From Xanthomonas campestris pv. badrii (GTDB lineage Bacteria; Pseudomonadota; Gammaproteobacteria; Xanthomonadales; Xanthomonadaceae), in NCBI RefSeq assembly GCF_012848175.1, contig NZ_CP051651.1, positions 1,674,001-1,738,000 on the forward strand: DNA of 64,000 bases, in the 5' to 3' direction. Under the pieces are notes generated by a model. It made no database searches and was not told the origin of the DNA. It was given only the letters and a program-made list of their open reading frames with translations. Each line of letters opens with the position of its first letter. The stretch's first letter is position 1. Both the position numbers and the translations under genes were made by a program. Shown here in pieces: positions 45,828-55,500 of this stretch.

Positions 45828-46202
45828 TCAGGTCGGCTGCCACAACTCTGCCTTGTTGCCGTCGGGGTCGATGACCCAGGCAAACAGCCCGAATTCCGAG
45901 GTGGTGACGGTCTCAGACACCTGGCAACCGGCAGCTCTCAGCCGTTCAACCAGCGACTCCAGATCATCGACGCGGTAGTTCACGATGAAGGGGGCTGCGG
46001 TGTTTTCGAACTGGCTGCTCGCCTAATCGTGAATTGCCCATGCCAGCGGGTTCCCGGGGCTTCCCTCTCGCGATCCCGCATCGAACACGGTTCCACCCCA
46101 GCCGTGTACATCGATTCCCAGCTGCGTTGCATACCAGGTGCGTAGTGCAGCCGCGTCCCTGGATTTGATGATGATCCCGCCGATCCCGTTCACTGCGTGC
46201 AT
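45828..46202 (-). pseudogene. VOC (glyoxalase-like) family gene interrupted by an amber codon
   Basis: A 125-codon frame starting MHAVNGIGGIIIKSRDAAAL encodes a vicinal-oxygen-chelate domain. After AWAIHD there is an in-frame TAG (46023-46025), and the same frame continues as ASSQFENTAAPFIVNYRVDD through AWVIDPDGNKAELWQP to a TGA at 45828. Both halves are recognisable parts of one VOC protein (the second half holds the metal-ligand Glu region), so a single base change explains the break. It lies divergent from the AraC-type gene. It might be read through by a suppressor, but decay is simpler. Confidence 0.82.
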
Positions 46203-46326
46203 GCCCGATTCCTTTGACTGAGTGGGGTGACGACCAATAGCGGAGCCGGTCCATGCGTCCCGACTCGGCTGCCGCGCAACGACGATAAAGTAGTGCCAGT
46301 TCAGCCGCTTGCCAGATCTTGCTCGG

Positions 46327-47280
46327 ATGACGATCAGCCAAACGCCATCGCTCACCACGGTCCAGAGCGTGAATCGTGCGCTCGACTACATCGAGGTCAA
46401 TCTCGCCGGGAAGCTTTCGCTGTCCCTGATTGCTGGCGCCGCCTGTGTGTCACCTTTCCATCTTCAGCGAATCTTTCGTGCCGTCCTGGGTGAAACCCCG
46501 CGCGCGTTCGTGCTACGCAGAAGGCTGGAAAACGCCTTGGGCGATATGTCTCACCAGCCGGGCCGGCCCCTGACGGAAATAGCGCTGGCCCGCGGGTTTT
46601 CTTCGCTCTCGGATTTCTCGAGAAACTTTCGAAAGCATTTTGGATATTCGCCCGCCAGGTTGGATCTCGGCGCCTGTCTGGATGCGCGCCAAAGCGCGCT
46701 GGATGCCACCCTGGCACTGACCTCGCATGGCGATGGAGGTGGCGCCATCGACGCCGGGGAATTTTCGGTCAATCTTCGCGAGATTCCCGAACGCACCGTT
46801 CAATACGTGCGCGTGCATCGTCCATTCGAGCAGGGCGCGGTGCGGGCGGCGGCGATGCGCCTGCTGTCGTGGGCGCAAGATGCCGGCGTAGCACACCATC
46901 AGTGGCTAGGGTATCTCTGGGATCAACCGCGCCTGGCGTGCGCCGACGACTGCCGTTATGACGTCGCGGTGGAAGTGACGCATGGGCGGCCCTACGGCGA
47001 TATCGGCCTCTTCCGGTTTCCGCCGATGAAGGTGGCTGAAGTGGTGATTCCCGGGGATTTGCAGCTGGAGGCGCGCGCCTTCACCTGGCTGCGCACCGTG
47101 TGGCTGCCGGCAAGCGACTACCTGCCAGCAGGCTTGCCCGCCTTCGAGGCATGGCTGGGGTTGCCGTACGCACACGGGGACGATCACTTCGAGCTTGCGT
47201 GCCAGCTTCCGATCCGTCGCCCGTCGGAGTCGGATGCGTGGGACAAGCTGCGGCACGCGGAGGACGGGCGCATCTACTGA
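46327..47280 (+). CDS. AraC-family regulator with GyrI-like effector domain
   Basis: A 317-residue regulator. The N-terminal 110 residues carry two helix-turn-helix motifs of the AraC type (LSLIAGAACVSPFHLQRIFR and LTEIALARGFSSLSDFSRNF, followed by KHFGYSPARL). The C-terminal part (from about residue 140, INVREIPERTVQYVRVHRPF-like) is a GyrI-like small-molecule-binding domain. This is the Rob/SoxS-like layout of regulators for drug or xenobiotic response. The ATG at 46327 is preferred; a TTG six codons earlier is possible. It is divergent from the broken VOC gene, a frequent pairing in which the VOC protein detoxifies a compound the regulator senses. Confidence 0.88.
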   Translation: MTISQTPSLTTVQSVNRALDYIEVNLAGKLSLSLIAGAACVSPFHLQRIFRAVLGETPRAFVLRRRLENALGDMSHQPGRPLTEIALARGFSSLSDFSRNFRKHFGYSPARLDLGACLDARQSALDATLALTSHGDGGGAIDAGEFSVNLREIPERTVQYVRVHRPFEQGAVRAAAMRLLSWAQDAGVAHHQWLGYLWDQPRLACADDCRYDVAVEVTHGRPYGDIGLFRFPPMKVAEVVIPGDLQLEARAFTWLRTVWLPASDYLPAGLPAFEAWLGLPYAHGDDHFELACQLPIRRPSESDAWDKLRHAEDGRIY

Positions 47281-47599
47281 CCGGCTCGAGCCCGGTACCG
47301 ATCGGATGGATTTGCTCTGGGTTAATGAGATGTTCATCGATTTGACCTGCTTGCAGTGCGAAGGACAGCCGCTTGAGGTTAGGGACGTCACTCTTGTTGC
47401 CTGCGAGATTCTGGTGATCACCACCTGATGACCGGGCGGAGGCAGGCAACAACCCGGGAGAGCCTTCATGAAAACTGTCATGCCTTAAAGAGCATTGCTC
47501 GAATTAGCTTTTTGACTGCTGTTGGCCGAACTTCACCCCCAAGGTGGTCCCGCATCAAGCCGTTACAGCAATCCTGCCGCGGCTGCATCCACCTATTTT
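47281..47599. other. Intergenic region upstream of the two-partner secretion genes
   Basis: No gene is supported with confidence. A 40-codon frame at 47306-47428 has a CxxC pair (LTCLQCEG) but no ribosome-binding site. The right end becomes AT-rich toward the Clp-type site. Confidence 0.4.
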
Positions 47600-47615
47600 A
47601 GTGATGTCCATCACA
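47600..47615. promoter_or_regulatory. CRP/Clp-type binding site upstream of tpsB
   Basis: AGTGATGTCCATCACA fits the CRP-family palindrome TGTGA-N6-TCACA with one mismatch (A for T at the left end). It lies about 190 bases before tpsB. Clp of Xanthomonas recognises this consensus and controls adhesins and secreted factors in response to c-di-GMP. Confidence 0.65.
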
Positions 47616-47802
47616 TTAGCTTGATTGTCGGGTTTTTCTTACAGGGTGGCCCCTACAGCAAGCGTTGACGTTCCGTTAACGCTGCCGCAAAGTCCCGCAG
47701 CATTCGCCGCGCTGACGGGTTGCGTCGCCGTTTTGGCGGCCAGGCGCGGTGGTGCGAGTAACGGCATGTCACGGCATGACCGTTGCACAGGGGGCATGAC
47801 AG

Positions 47803-49503
47803 ATGTGGATGCGATCGGCGCCATTGGCGCTGGCGGCTTGCCTGTGGGCGGTCGCCGGGCTGGCGGCTGCACAACAAACGGCACCTTCCAGCCTGGATCG
47901 GCAGGAACAACTGCGCCAGGCCGAAGAGATCCAGCGCCGGCAGGAGCAGGAGCGCCAGGCGCCCTTCGCCGGCCCGCGCGAGGATGCCGAGCGCGTGGAC
48001 GCACGTAGCACCGCATTGCCCAAGGAAGACCTGTGCTTTGCCATCGCGCGCGTGCGCCTGTCCGGTGCGGGCGATGCAGCGGACCGCTTTGCCTGGTTGT
48101 GGAAATCCTTGCGTCGTTATGAGGGTCGCTGCATCGGACGCGCGGGGATCGACATCATTCGCCGCCGCGCACTGGATCGCCTGGTGGCGCGTGGGTTTGT
48201 CACCACCCGCATCGGCGTGCCCGAGCAGGATCTGTCGCGTGGAGAGCTGCGTTTCGAATTGATGCCCGGACGTCTGCGTGCGGTGCGTGTGGTCTCCGAG
48301 ACCGATGGCGCGCAGTGGAAAACCGCCTTGCCGTTACGCCGCGGCGATGTGCTGGACCTGCGCGCGATCGAGCAGGCGGTGGAGCAGTTCAAGCGCCTGC
48401 CATCGCAGGACGCCAAGATCGATATCGCGCCCGGACAGGCGCCAGGTGAATCGGATCTGGTGATCACGCTGCAGCACGGCCGACGCTGGCGTGGCGTTGC
48501 CAATGCAGACGATTCGGGTGTGGAGGCCACGGGCCGCGTGCAGGGTGGGCTGGATCTTTCACTGGACAATCCGCTGGGGCTCAACGATCTGCTCAGCGTG
48601 GGCTACAGCCACGATCTGGCCACGCGCGACGAAGAGCGCGGTACCCGCGGCAACAGCCTGAGCTACAGCCTGCCCTGGGGTTGGTGGACATTCGCACTGT
48701 CGGCGTCGTCGTATCGGTATCACCAACGCGTCGATGGCTTCCTGCAGACCTTCCAGTCCAGCGGCCGATCCAGCAACGCCCAGCTGGATATCCAGCGCGT
48801 GCTGCACCGTGACGGCACCAGCAAGACCTCCGCTGGCGTGACCATCGGCCGGCGCCGCGCACGCAGTTATCTGGATGGCGTGGAGATCGGGATCCAGCGG
48901 CGCGATACCAGTAGCGCGGAATTCTATTTCGCGCATCGTCGCTATCTCGGCGCCATGCAACTGGATGCGCGTATCGCCCATCGGCGCGGAACGCCCTGGT
49001 TCAACAGCCAGTGGACCGGATACGACCCACAGATCGGGTTTCCCACTTTCCGCTATGGCGTCACCACGCTGGACATCAGCACCGCGCTGCCCTTCAAGCT
49101 TGGCCCGGTGCCGATGGCCTGGGAGAGCAGCCTGCGTGCGCAGACGGCCGGCGAACTGCTGCTGGGGTCGGAATTCGTCACCATCGGCGGCCGCTACAGC
49201 GTGCGTGGCTTCGATGGTGAAGCCACGCTGGGTGCGGAGAAAGGTGCGTACTGGCGCAATACCTTGAGCGTTCCGGTACAGCGGATCGGCCTGACGCCTT
49301 ACCTGGGCCTGGACGCCGGCCGCATCGATGGCACCAGTGCGAGCGGGCTGCGCGGACGCAGCCTGGTGGGTGGTGCGGTGGGCCTGCGTGGCGGGTGGTT
49401 CGGCGCCAGCATCGACGCATTCGCCGGTTGGGCCATCCACCGCCCGGATGGGTTTGGAAGTGCGCAGCCGGCCTATGGCGCGCGAGTGATCTACCAGTTC
49501 TGA
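47803..49503 (+). CDS. TpsB/CdiB outer-membrane transporter (ShlB/FhaC/HecB family)
   Basis: A 566-residue Omp85-type pore that secretes its TpsA partner. A signal peptide ends near AAAQQT (residue 24). An Arg/Gln/Glu-rich helix (residues 30-60) stands for helix 1 that plugs the pore. Two POTRA-like domains follow (LCFAIARVRL, then RLRAVRVVSETDG), then a 16-strand barrel. The family signature YSVRGFDGE lies at about residues 465-473 and should sit in loop L6 inside the barrel. The last residues VIYQF end with Phe, as needed for assembly by BAM. tpsA starts 70 bases downstream. The ATG at 47803 is used; ATG at codon 3 is an alternative. Confidence 0.93.
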   Translation: MWMRSAPLALAACLWAVAGLAAAQQTAPSSLDRQEQLRQAEEIQRRQEQERQAPFAGPREDAERVDARSTALPKEDLCFAIARVRLSGAGDAADRFAWLWKSLRRYEGRCIGRAGIDIIRRRALDRLVARGFVTTRIGVPEQDLSRGELRFELMPGRLRAVRVVSETDGAQWKTALPLRRGDVLDLRAIEQAVEQFKRLPSQDAKIDIAPGQAPGESDLVITLQHGRRWRGVANADDSGVEATGRVQGGLDLSLDNPLGLNDLLSVGYSHDLATRDEERGTRGNSLSYSLPWGWWTFALSASSYRYHQRVDGFLQTFQSSGRSSNAQLDIQRVLHRDGTSKTSAGVTIGRRRARSYLDGVEIGIQRRDTSSAEFYFAHRRYLGAMQLDARIAHRRGTPWFNSQWTGYDPQIGFPTFRYGVTTLDISTALPFKLGPVPMAWESSLRAQTAGELLLGSEFVTIGGRYSVRGFDGEATLGAEKGAYWRNTLSVPVQRIGLTPYLGLDAGRIDGTSASGLRGRSLVGGAVGLRGGWFGASIDAFAGWAIHRPDGFGSAQPAYGARVIYQF

Positions 49504-49573
49504 CATGGACCGCGCAGCCGGCCGGCTGCGCGCTAGCGGATTGATGCCGTCCACAGGCGGCCAGAGGGAAACG

Positions 49574-52500
49574 ATGGACATCGAAGCGATGAGCGTGCGT
49601 GGTTACGTGGTCGAACAGGGCAAGCGCGCCCTGGCAGTGCTGCTGTGCTTCACCGTGACCTGGACATCGTTCCCGGCCTGGGCGCAGGTCGCGCCCACAC
49701 CCAATCCCGGCGGGCAGACCCCCGGCCAGCAGGTCGCTGCCAATGGCGTGCCGGTGGTGGACATCGTTGCGCCCAATGCGCGCGGCATCTCGCACAATCG
49801 CTACAGCACTTTCAATGTCGGCCCGAACGGCCTGATCCTCAACAACAGCGCGCAGATCTCCAAGACCGAGCTGGGCGGCTATGTCGCGGGCAACAACAAT
49901 CTACAGCGCAGTGGCGCGGCCTCGCTGATCCTCAACGAGGTCACCTCGGCCAGCAGCCGATTGCAGGGCTATACCGAAATCGCCGGCGCCAAGGCGCAGG
50001 TGGTCATCGCCAACCCCAACGGCATTTCCTGCGATGGCTGCGGCTTTCTCAATACCTCGCGGGTCACGCTGACCACCGGTACGCCGAACCTGGGAAGCGA
50101 CGGCGCCTTGAATGGCTTCAGCATCACCGGCGGCGCGCTCAGCATCGGCAGCAACGGCCTGGACGCGTTCAACGTGGATCGTCTGGATCTGCTCTCGCGG
50201 CAACTCAGTGTCGACGGCTCGATCTGGACCAGGGAGCTGGTGGCCAGCGCAGGCACCGGGCGTGTCAATGTCGATGGGATGTTGCTGGATGTGTTGCCAG
50301 GTACCGATGGCGCAGCGCCATCGATCGGCATCGACGTGGCGCAGCTGGGCGGCATGTACGCCGAGCGGATTCGCCTGATTGCCACCGAGGCCGGCGTTGG
50401 CGTGGTCAGCCGCGGCACCCTGGCGGCACAGAGCGGCGATCTGCAGATCGACAGTGCCGGGCAGGTGAGCCTGAGCGGCACCACCGTGGCGCGCGATGGC
50501 GTGAACGTGCGTGCCGCCGGTGACCTGGACCAACGCGGCGTGCTGGGCTCGCAGCAGGGCGATGTCGACTTGCGAGGCGCGCAGCTGCGCCTGTCCGGCG
50601 ATCTGGTGGCGGCCGGCGCGTTGACGGCGCAGGCCAGCGGGACCTTGCAGCATGCCGGCCGCAGCAGCGCCGGCACGATTCGCCTGTTTGGTTCGGAGTT
50701 GAATGCCGACGGCAGCCTGCATAGCACCGGTGCACTGGAACTGGGAGCCGATGGCCTGTTGCGCAGCGGCGGTGTTGCGTATGGCGGCGCAGGCGCGGAC
50801 CTGCGCGCAGCAAGTATCGCGCTGTCGGGCACCTTGCAGAGCGGCGGCGCGATTGCCTTGAATGCAAACAGCATCGACGCGGTGGGTACGCTGGATGCAG
50901 CGACCGCCTTGCGGGTGATTGGGAATGGCAATGTGCGGATGGGCGGCCTGGCGCAGGCCGGGCAGGGCGTGCAGCTGCAGGCCGGTGGCCGGCTGGGGGT
51001 GCAAGGGCAATTGGTCGCTGCCGACGCGGTTGCGTTGAGTGCCGGTGCGGTCGATCTTGCGCAGCGCGCTGCAGTGTCTGCCGGCACCGATCTGGATCTG
51101 CGCAGCACCGCTGCGCTGACCAATGCGGGCAGCGTTTACGCCGGCCGCGACCTGCGGCTCCAGGCCGGCAACGTGGCCAGCGCTGGCAGCATCACTGCTG
51201 CGCGCGACGCGCAGCTTGCCGTCGCCGCAGACTTCGTCAACAGCGGCACCGTTGTGGCTGGAAACGCATTGACGGTGGACGCCGCACAGTTGGAGAGCCG
51301 TGGCGATATCGGCAGCCAGCGTGGCGACACGAGCTTGCGCGCCCGTGGTGGGATCGCACTGGGCGGCAACGCCGTGGCGGGTGGGGCGCTGGCAGTGGAT
51401 GCCGGCAGCGCGGCGCAACTCTCCGGGGCAGTCAATGCCGCGCGCGTGACCTTGCGCAGCGGCGGCAATGCCGAGGTATCGGGCAGTTTGCAGACCATCC
51501 GCGGCGACGTCGCCATGCTCGCCGGCGGTGAGCTGGTCAACAGTGCACTGGTGAGTGCTGCGGGCGCGATCGACCTGCAGGCGGATGGCGCGCTGCGCCA
51601 GCGCGGCCAGCTGCGCAGCGCTAGCGCACTGCAACTGGGTGGTGGCACGGTCGAGCACGATGGGGTGATCGATGCCGGTGCCGATCTGCGCGTTGCAAGC
51701 GCCACCGATCTGGCGTTGAACGGCACCTTGCAGAGCGCAGGTGCCGCCACGCTGCAGGCGGGCAACGCGCTGGAAAATCGCGCAAACCTCGTTGCGAACG
51801 GCACGTTGCAGGTCGATGCGGCCTCGCTGCGTAATGTGCAGGGCGCGGCACTCTCCTCCAACGCCGATGCGGTTGTGAGAACCAGCGGGGTGCTGGACAA
51901 CGCCGGCAGCCTTTACGGCGCTGATGCAGTGCAGCTGGCGGCTGGCACGCTGCTCCAGAGCGGCCGGATTGGCGCCGGCAATACGTTGACCGCAACGGTT
52001 GGCGATGCGTTCGACAACACCGGCAATGTGGTTGCCCGAAACGCGCTGCAGATCGATGCCGGCAGCCTGCGCAGTGACGGTCAACTCGGCAGCGAGACGG
52101 GCAGCGTCCGGCTGGCGAGCCAGGGCGACCTGCGGGTGCAGGGCGTCACGGCAGCGGCCACGTCGCTACAGGCCAGCGCTGGCGGCGATCTGCAGCAGGC
52201 GGGCGCGCTGACGGGGCAGTCGGTCGCCTTGATGGCGGGGCGGGATCTCACCACGGCCGGCACGGTGCAGGCGTCGGCGCTGGATCTGCAGGCGCAGCGT
52301 GCGCTGACGTTTGCTGCGCAAGGCCAGGTACAGGGCGATGCATCCGTGCGCGCGAGCAGCGTGGCCACGCGCCAGGACGCCGTGCTGCAAACGGGTGGCG
52401 CCTTGACGCTGGAAGGCGGCGCTGTCGACAGCCGCGGCACGCTGGATGCGGGCACCGATCTGCAGATCCGCAGCCAGGGCGATCTTGCGCTGGCGGGCGT

Positions 52501-55500
52501 AGCCCAGGGCGGGCGCGACGTACAGCTCACTGCTGCCAATGCGTTCAACAACGCCGCGCATGTGGTGGCCGGACGCGATCTGACCGTGCAGGCGCAGCAA
52601 CTGGATAACGCTGCCGCCGGTGTCCTGGCCGGTGAGGGCGATGTGGCAGTGACCACGGTGGCGCAGCTCGCCAATGCCGGCCGCCTGCAAGCCGGCGGCG
52701 ATGTACAGCTCACCTCGGCAGCGCTGGACCAAAGCGGCAGCGTCTCCGCGGGCAAGGCCTTGAATGTTGCGGTGGCTGGAACGTTGGATAACCGTGGGAG
52801 CCTGATTGCCAGGGATGGATTGCTGGTCGATGCAGCACTCCTGCGCAGCAGTGGCCAGCTTGGCAGCGAGCGTGCCGATGTCACGCTCGCTAGCCAGGCG
52901 GACATACAGTTGGGCGGCGTGGTGGCTGCCGCGACCGCATTGCGTGCCAACGCCGGTGGCGATCTTCAACAATCCGGCACGCTCACTGCGCGGTCGCTTG
53001 CACTGCAGGCCGGCCGCGATCTGGCTGTCAATGGCGCCGTCCAGTCTGCCTCCACCCTGGATCTGCAGGCGGAGCGCACGCTCACGGTGAATGGGCAGAC
53101 ATCGAGCACGGGCAACACCGCGCTCACAGGCGTAGCCGTCACCACCGGCAGCGCGGCCGTGGTGAAGAGCGGCGCCGACATCACGCTGGACGGCAGCGCC
53201 ATCGATAGCCGCGGTGCACTCGATGCAGCCGGCGATCTGAGCGTGCGCAGCGCAGGCGATCTTGCACTGGGCGGTGTGGCCCAGGCCGGACGCGATGTCA
53301 CTCTTGCGGCCGACGGTGCATTGCGCAATTGGGCGCAAGTGATTGCCGCGCGCGATCTGGACGTGCGCGCGGCCAGTGTCGACAATGCAGCCGATGCAAC
53401 CCTGGGGGCGCTGCGCGATCTGCGGATCGACGTCGCTGGCACGCTGGAGAACAGCGGCACCCTGCATGGCGAGCGTGGGCTTGCGCTGTCGACAGGCGCG
53501 TTGTTGCAGCGCGGCCGCCTCTACAGCGGGGATGCGATTTCCATTGCATCGACCGGAGCGTTCGAGAATGTCGGCCAACTGGTGTCCGGCAAGGACCTGA
53601 CCATCGCGGCGGGCAACATCGTCAGCAACGGCCAGCTTGGCTCGGTGACCGGCGCACTGACGCTGACCAGCCAGAACGCCATCGACCTGCGCGGCGTCGT
53701 GTCTGCTGCCACTGCGCTGCAGGCCACTGCGGCGGGCGACCTGCTGCAGGCGGGCACCCTCAGTGCGCAGACTGTCGGCTTGCAGGCAGGGCGCGACCTC
53801 ACTGCCGGCGGCACGCTGCAATCGGCCTCCACGCTGGATCTGCAGGCGCAGCGCGTGCTTGCCTTGAACGGCCAGGCGCAAGCGGGCAGTGTTGCCGCCC
53901 TGCGTGGCGGCAGCATCACGACCGGTGAGGCCGCCGTGCTGAAAAGCGCTGGCCTGATCACCCTGGACGGTGCAGCCATCGACAGTCGCGGCACGCTCGA
54001 TGCGGGCAGCGATCTGCGTGTGACTAGTACCGGTGGCCTCGCCTTGGCAGGGGTGGCGCAAGCCAATCGCGATGTGGTGCTCAACGCCACAGGTGGCCTG
54101 AGCAATGCCGCCCAGGTGATTGCAGGCCGCGATCTTTCCGTGCAGGCAGGCACAGTGACCAATGCCGCCTCCGGCGCGCTGGCTGCCGAAGGTGCTGTCA
54201 CGCTGACCACCGGTGCGCTGCAGAACGCCGGTAGCGTGCACAGCGGTGGCGACCTTCGCATCACCGCCGCCAGCCTGGACCAAAGCGGTACGGCAAATGC
54301 CGGCAAGGCGTTGACCGCCACGGTCACCGGGGCGCTGGACAATCGCGGCAGCCTGATCGCCGCCGACGGCCTGGTCGTGGATGCAGGCACCCTGCGCAGC
54401 AGCGGCCAGCTCGGTAGCCAGACGGCCACTGTCGATCTGACCAGCCGTGGCGAGATGACGCTGCAGGGCGTGGTTGCCGCTGCGACCACGTTGCAGGCAA
54501 CCGCCGCTGGCGATCTGCAGCAAGGCGGTTCGCTGAAGGCGCAGTCGGTCGCACTGCATGCCGGGCGCGACCTGGTCGCGGCAGGCACGCTGCAATCGGC
54601 CTCTACGCTCGACCTGCAGGCGCAGCGCATGCTCGCATTGAACGGGCAGGCGTCCAGCGTGGGCGATGCCACCCTGCGCGCTGCAACCGTCAGCACCGCA
54701 CAAGCGGCCGTGCTTCAGGCCGGTGGCGCAATCAGTCTGGATGGCGCGGCGATCGATAGCCGCGGCGCCCTCGATGCCTCCACCGATTTGAATTTGCGCA
54801 GTACCGGCAATCTGGCCGTTGCCGGCGTTGCGCAGGCCGATCGCGCCGTGGTGCTGAGCGCGGCCGGCACGCTGACCAATGCGGCGCAGGTCGTCGCGGG
54901 CCAGAACCTGAGCGTTACCGCCGCCAGTGCAAGCAATACGGGTACGGGTGTATTGCTTGCGCAAGGCGACACCACGCTGACTACCGCAGGGTTGCTCGAC
55001 AATGCCGGCGCGATCCGCGCAGGCAATCAGCTGACGCTCGGCGTGGGCGCGCTGCGCCAGACCGGGCAAGCGTACGGCCTGCAGCGTCTGGGCCTGACGG
55101 CATCGGGTGCGGTGGACAATCGCGGTGACCTGATCGGCGGCAACGGCTTGCGCGTGGAGGCCGGGCAGCTGAGCAGCAGCGGTCAACTGGGCAGCGAGCG
55201 CGGCGATGTCGCCCTGATCAGCCGCGGCAACCTGCAGCTGGACGGCAACCTGGCCGCGGCAGCGGCGTTTTCGGCGCAGGCCGACGGCAGCCTGTCGCAG
55301 AGCGGTCGCCTGAGTGCGGGCAGCAGCCTGGACCTGCACTCCAAGGGCGATCTCACTGTTGCAGGGCAGCTGTCTGGTCAACAGACCACGCTGACCAGCG
55401 ATGCGGTGCTGCGTCAGCAAGGCGTCGTCAGCGGTGCAACCGTGGGCCTGCAAGGTGCACGTATCGAACATGCAGGGCAAACCACAGCAGCGGGCAACCT

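Noticed and set aside
45609..47280. Possible genomic island inserted at tRNA-Arg
   Set aside because: No integrase, no direct repeat of the tRNA 3' end and no composition shift follow the tRNA. The neighbouring genes look ordinary.
47306..47428. 40-codon frame with a CxxC motif (LTCLQCEG) upstream of tpsB
   Set aside because: There is no ribosome-binding site and no evidence of conservation. It may be real but cannot be supported from sequence alone.
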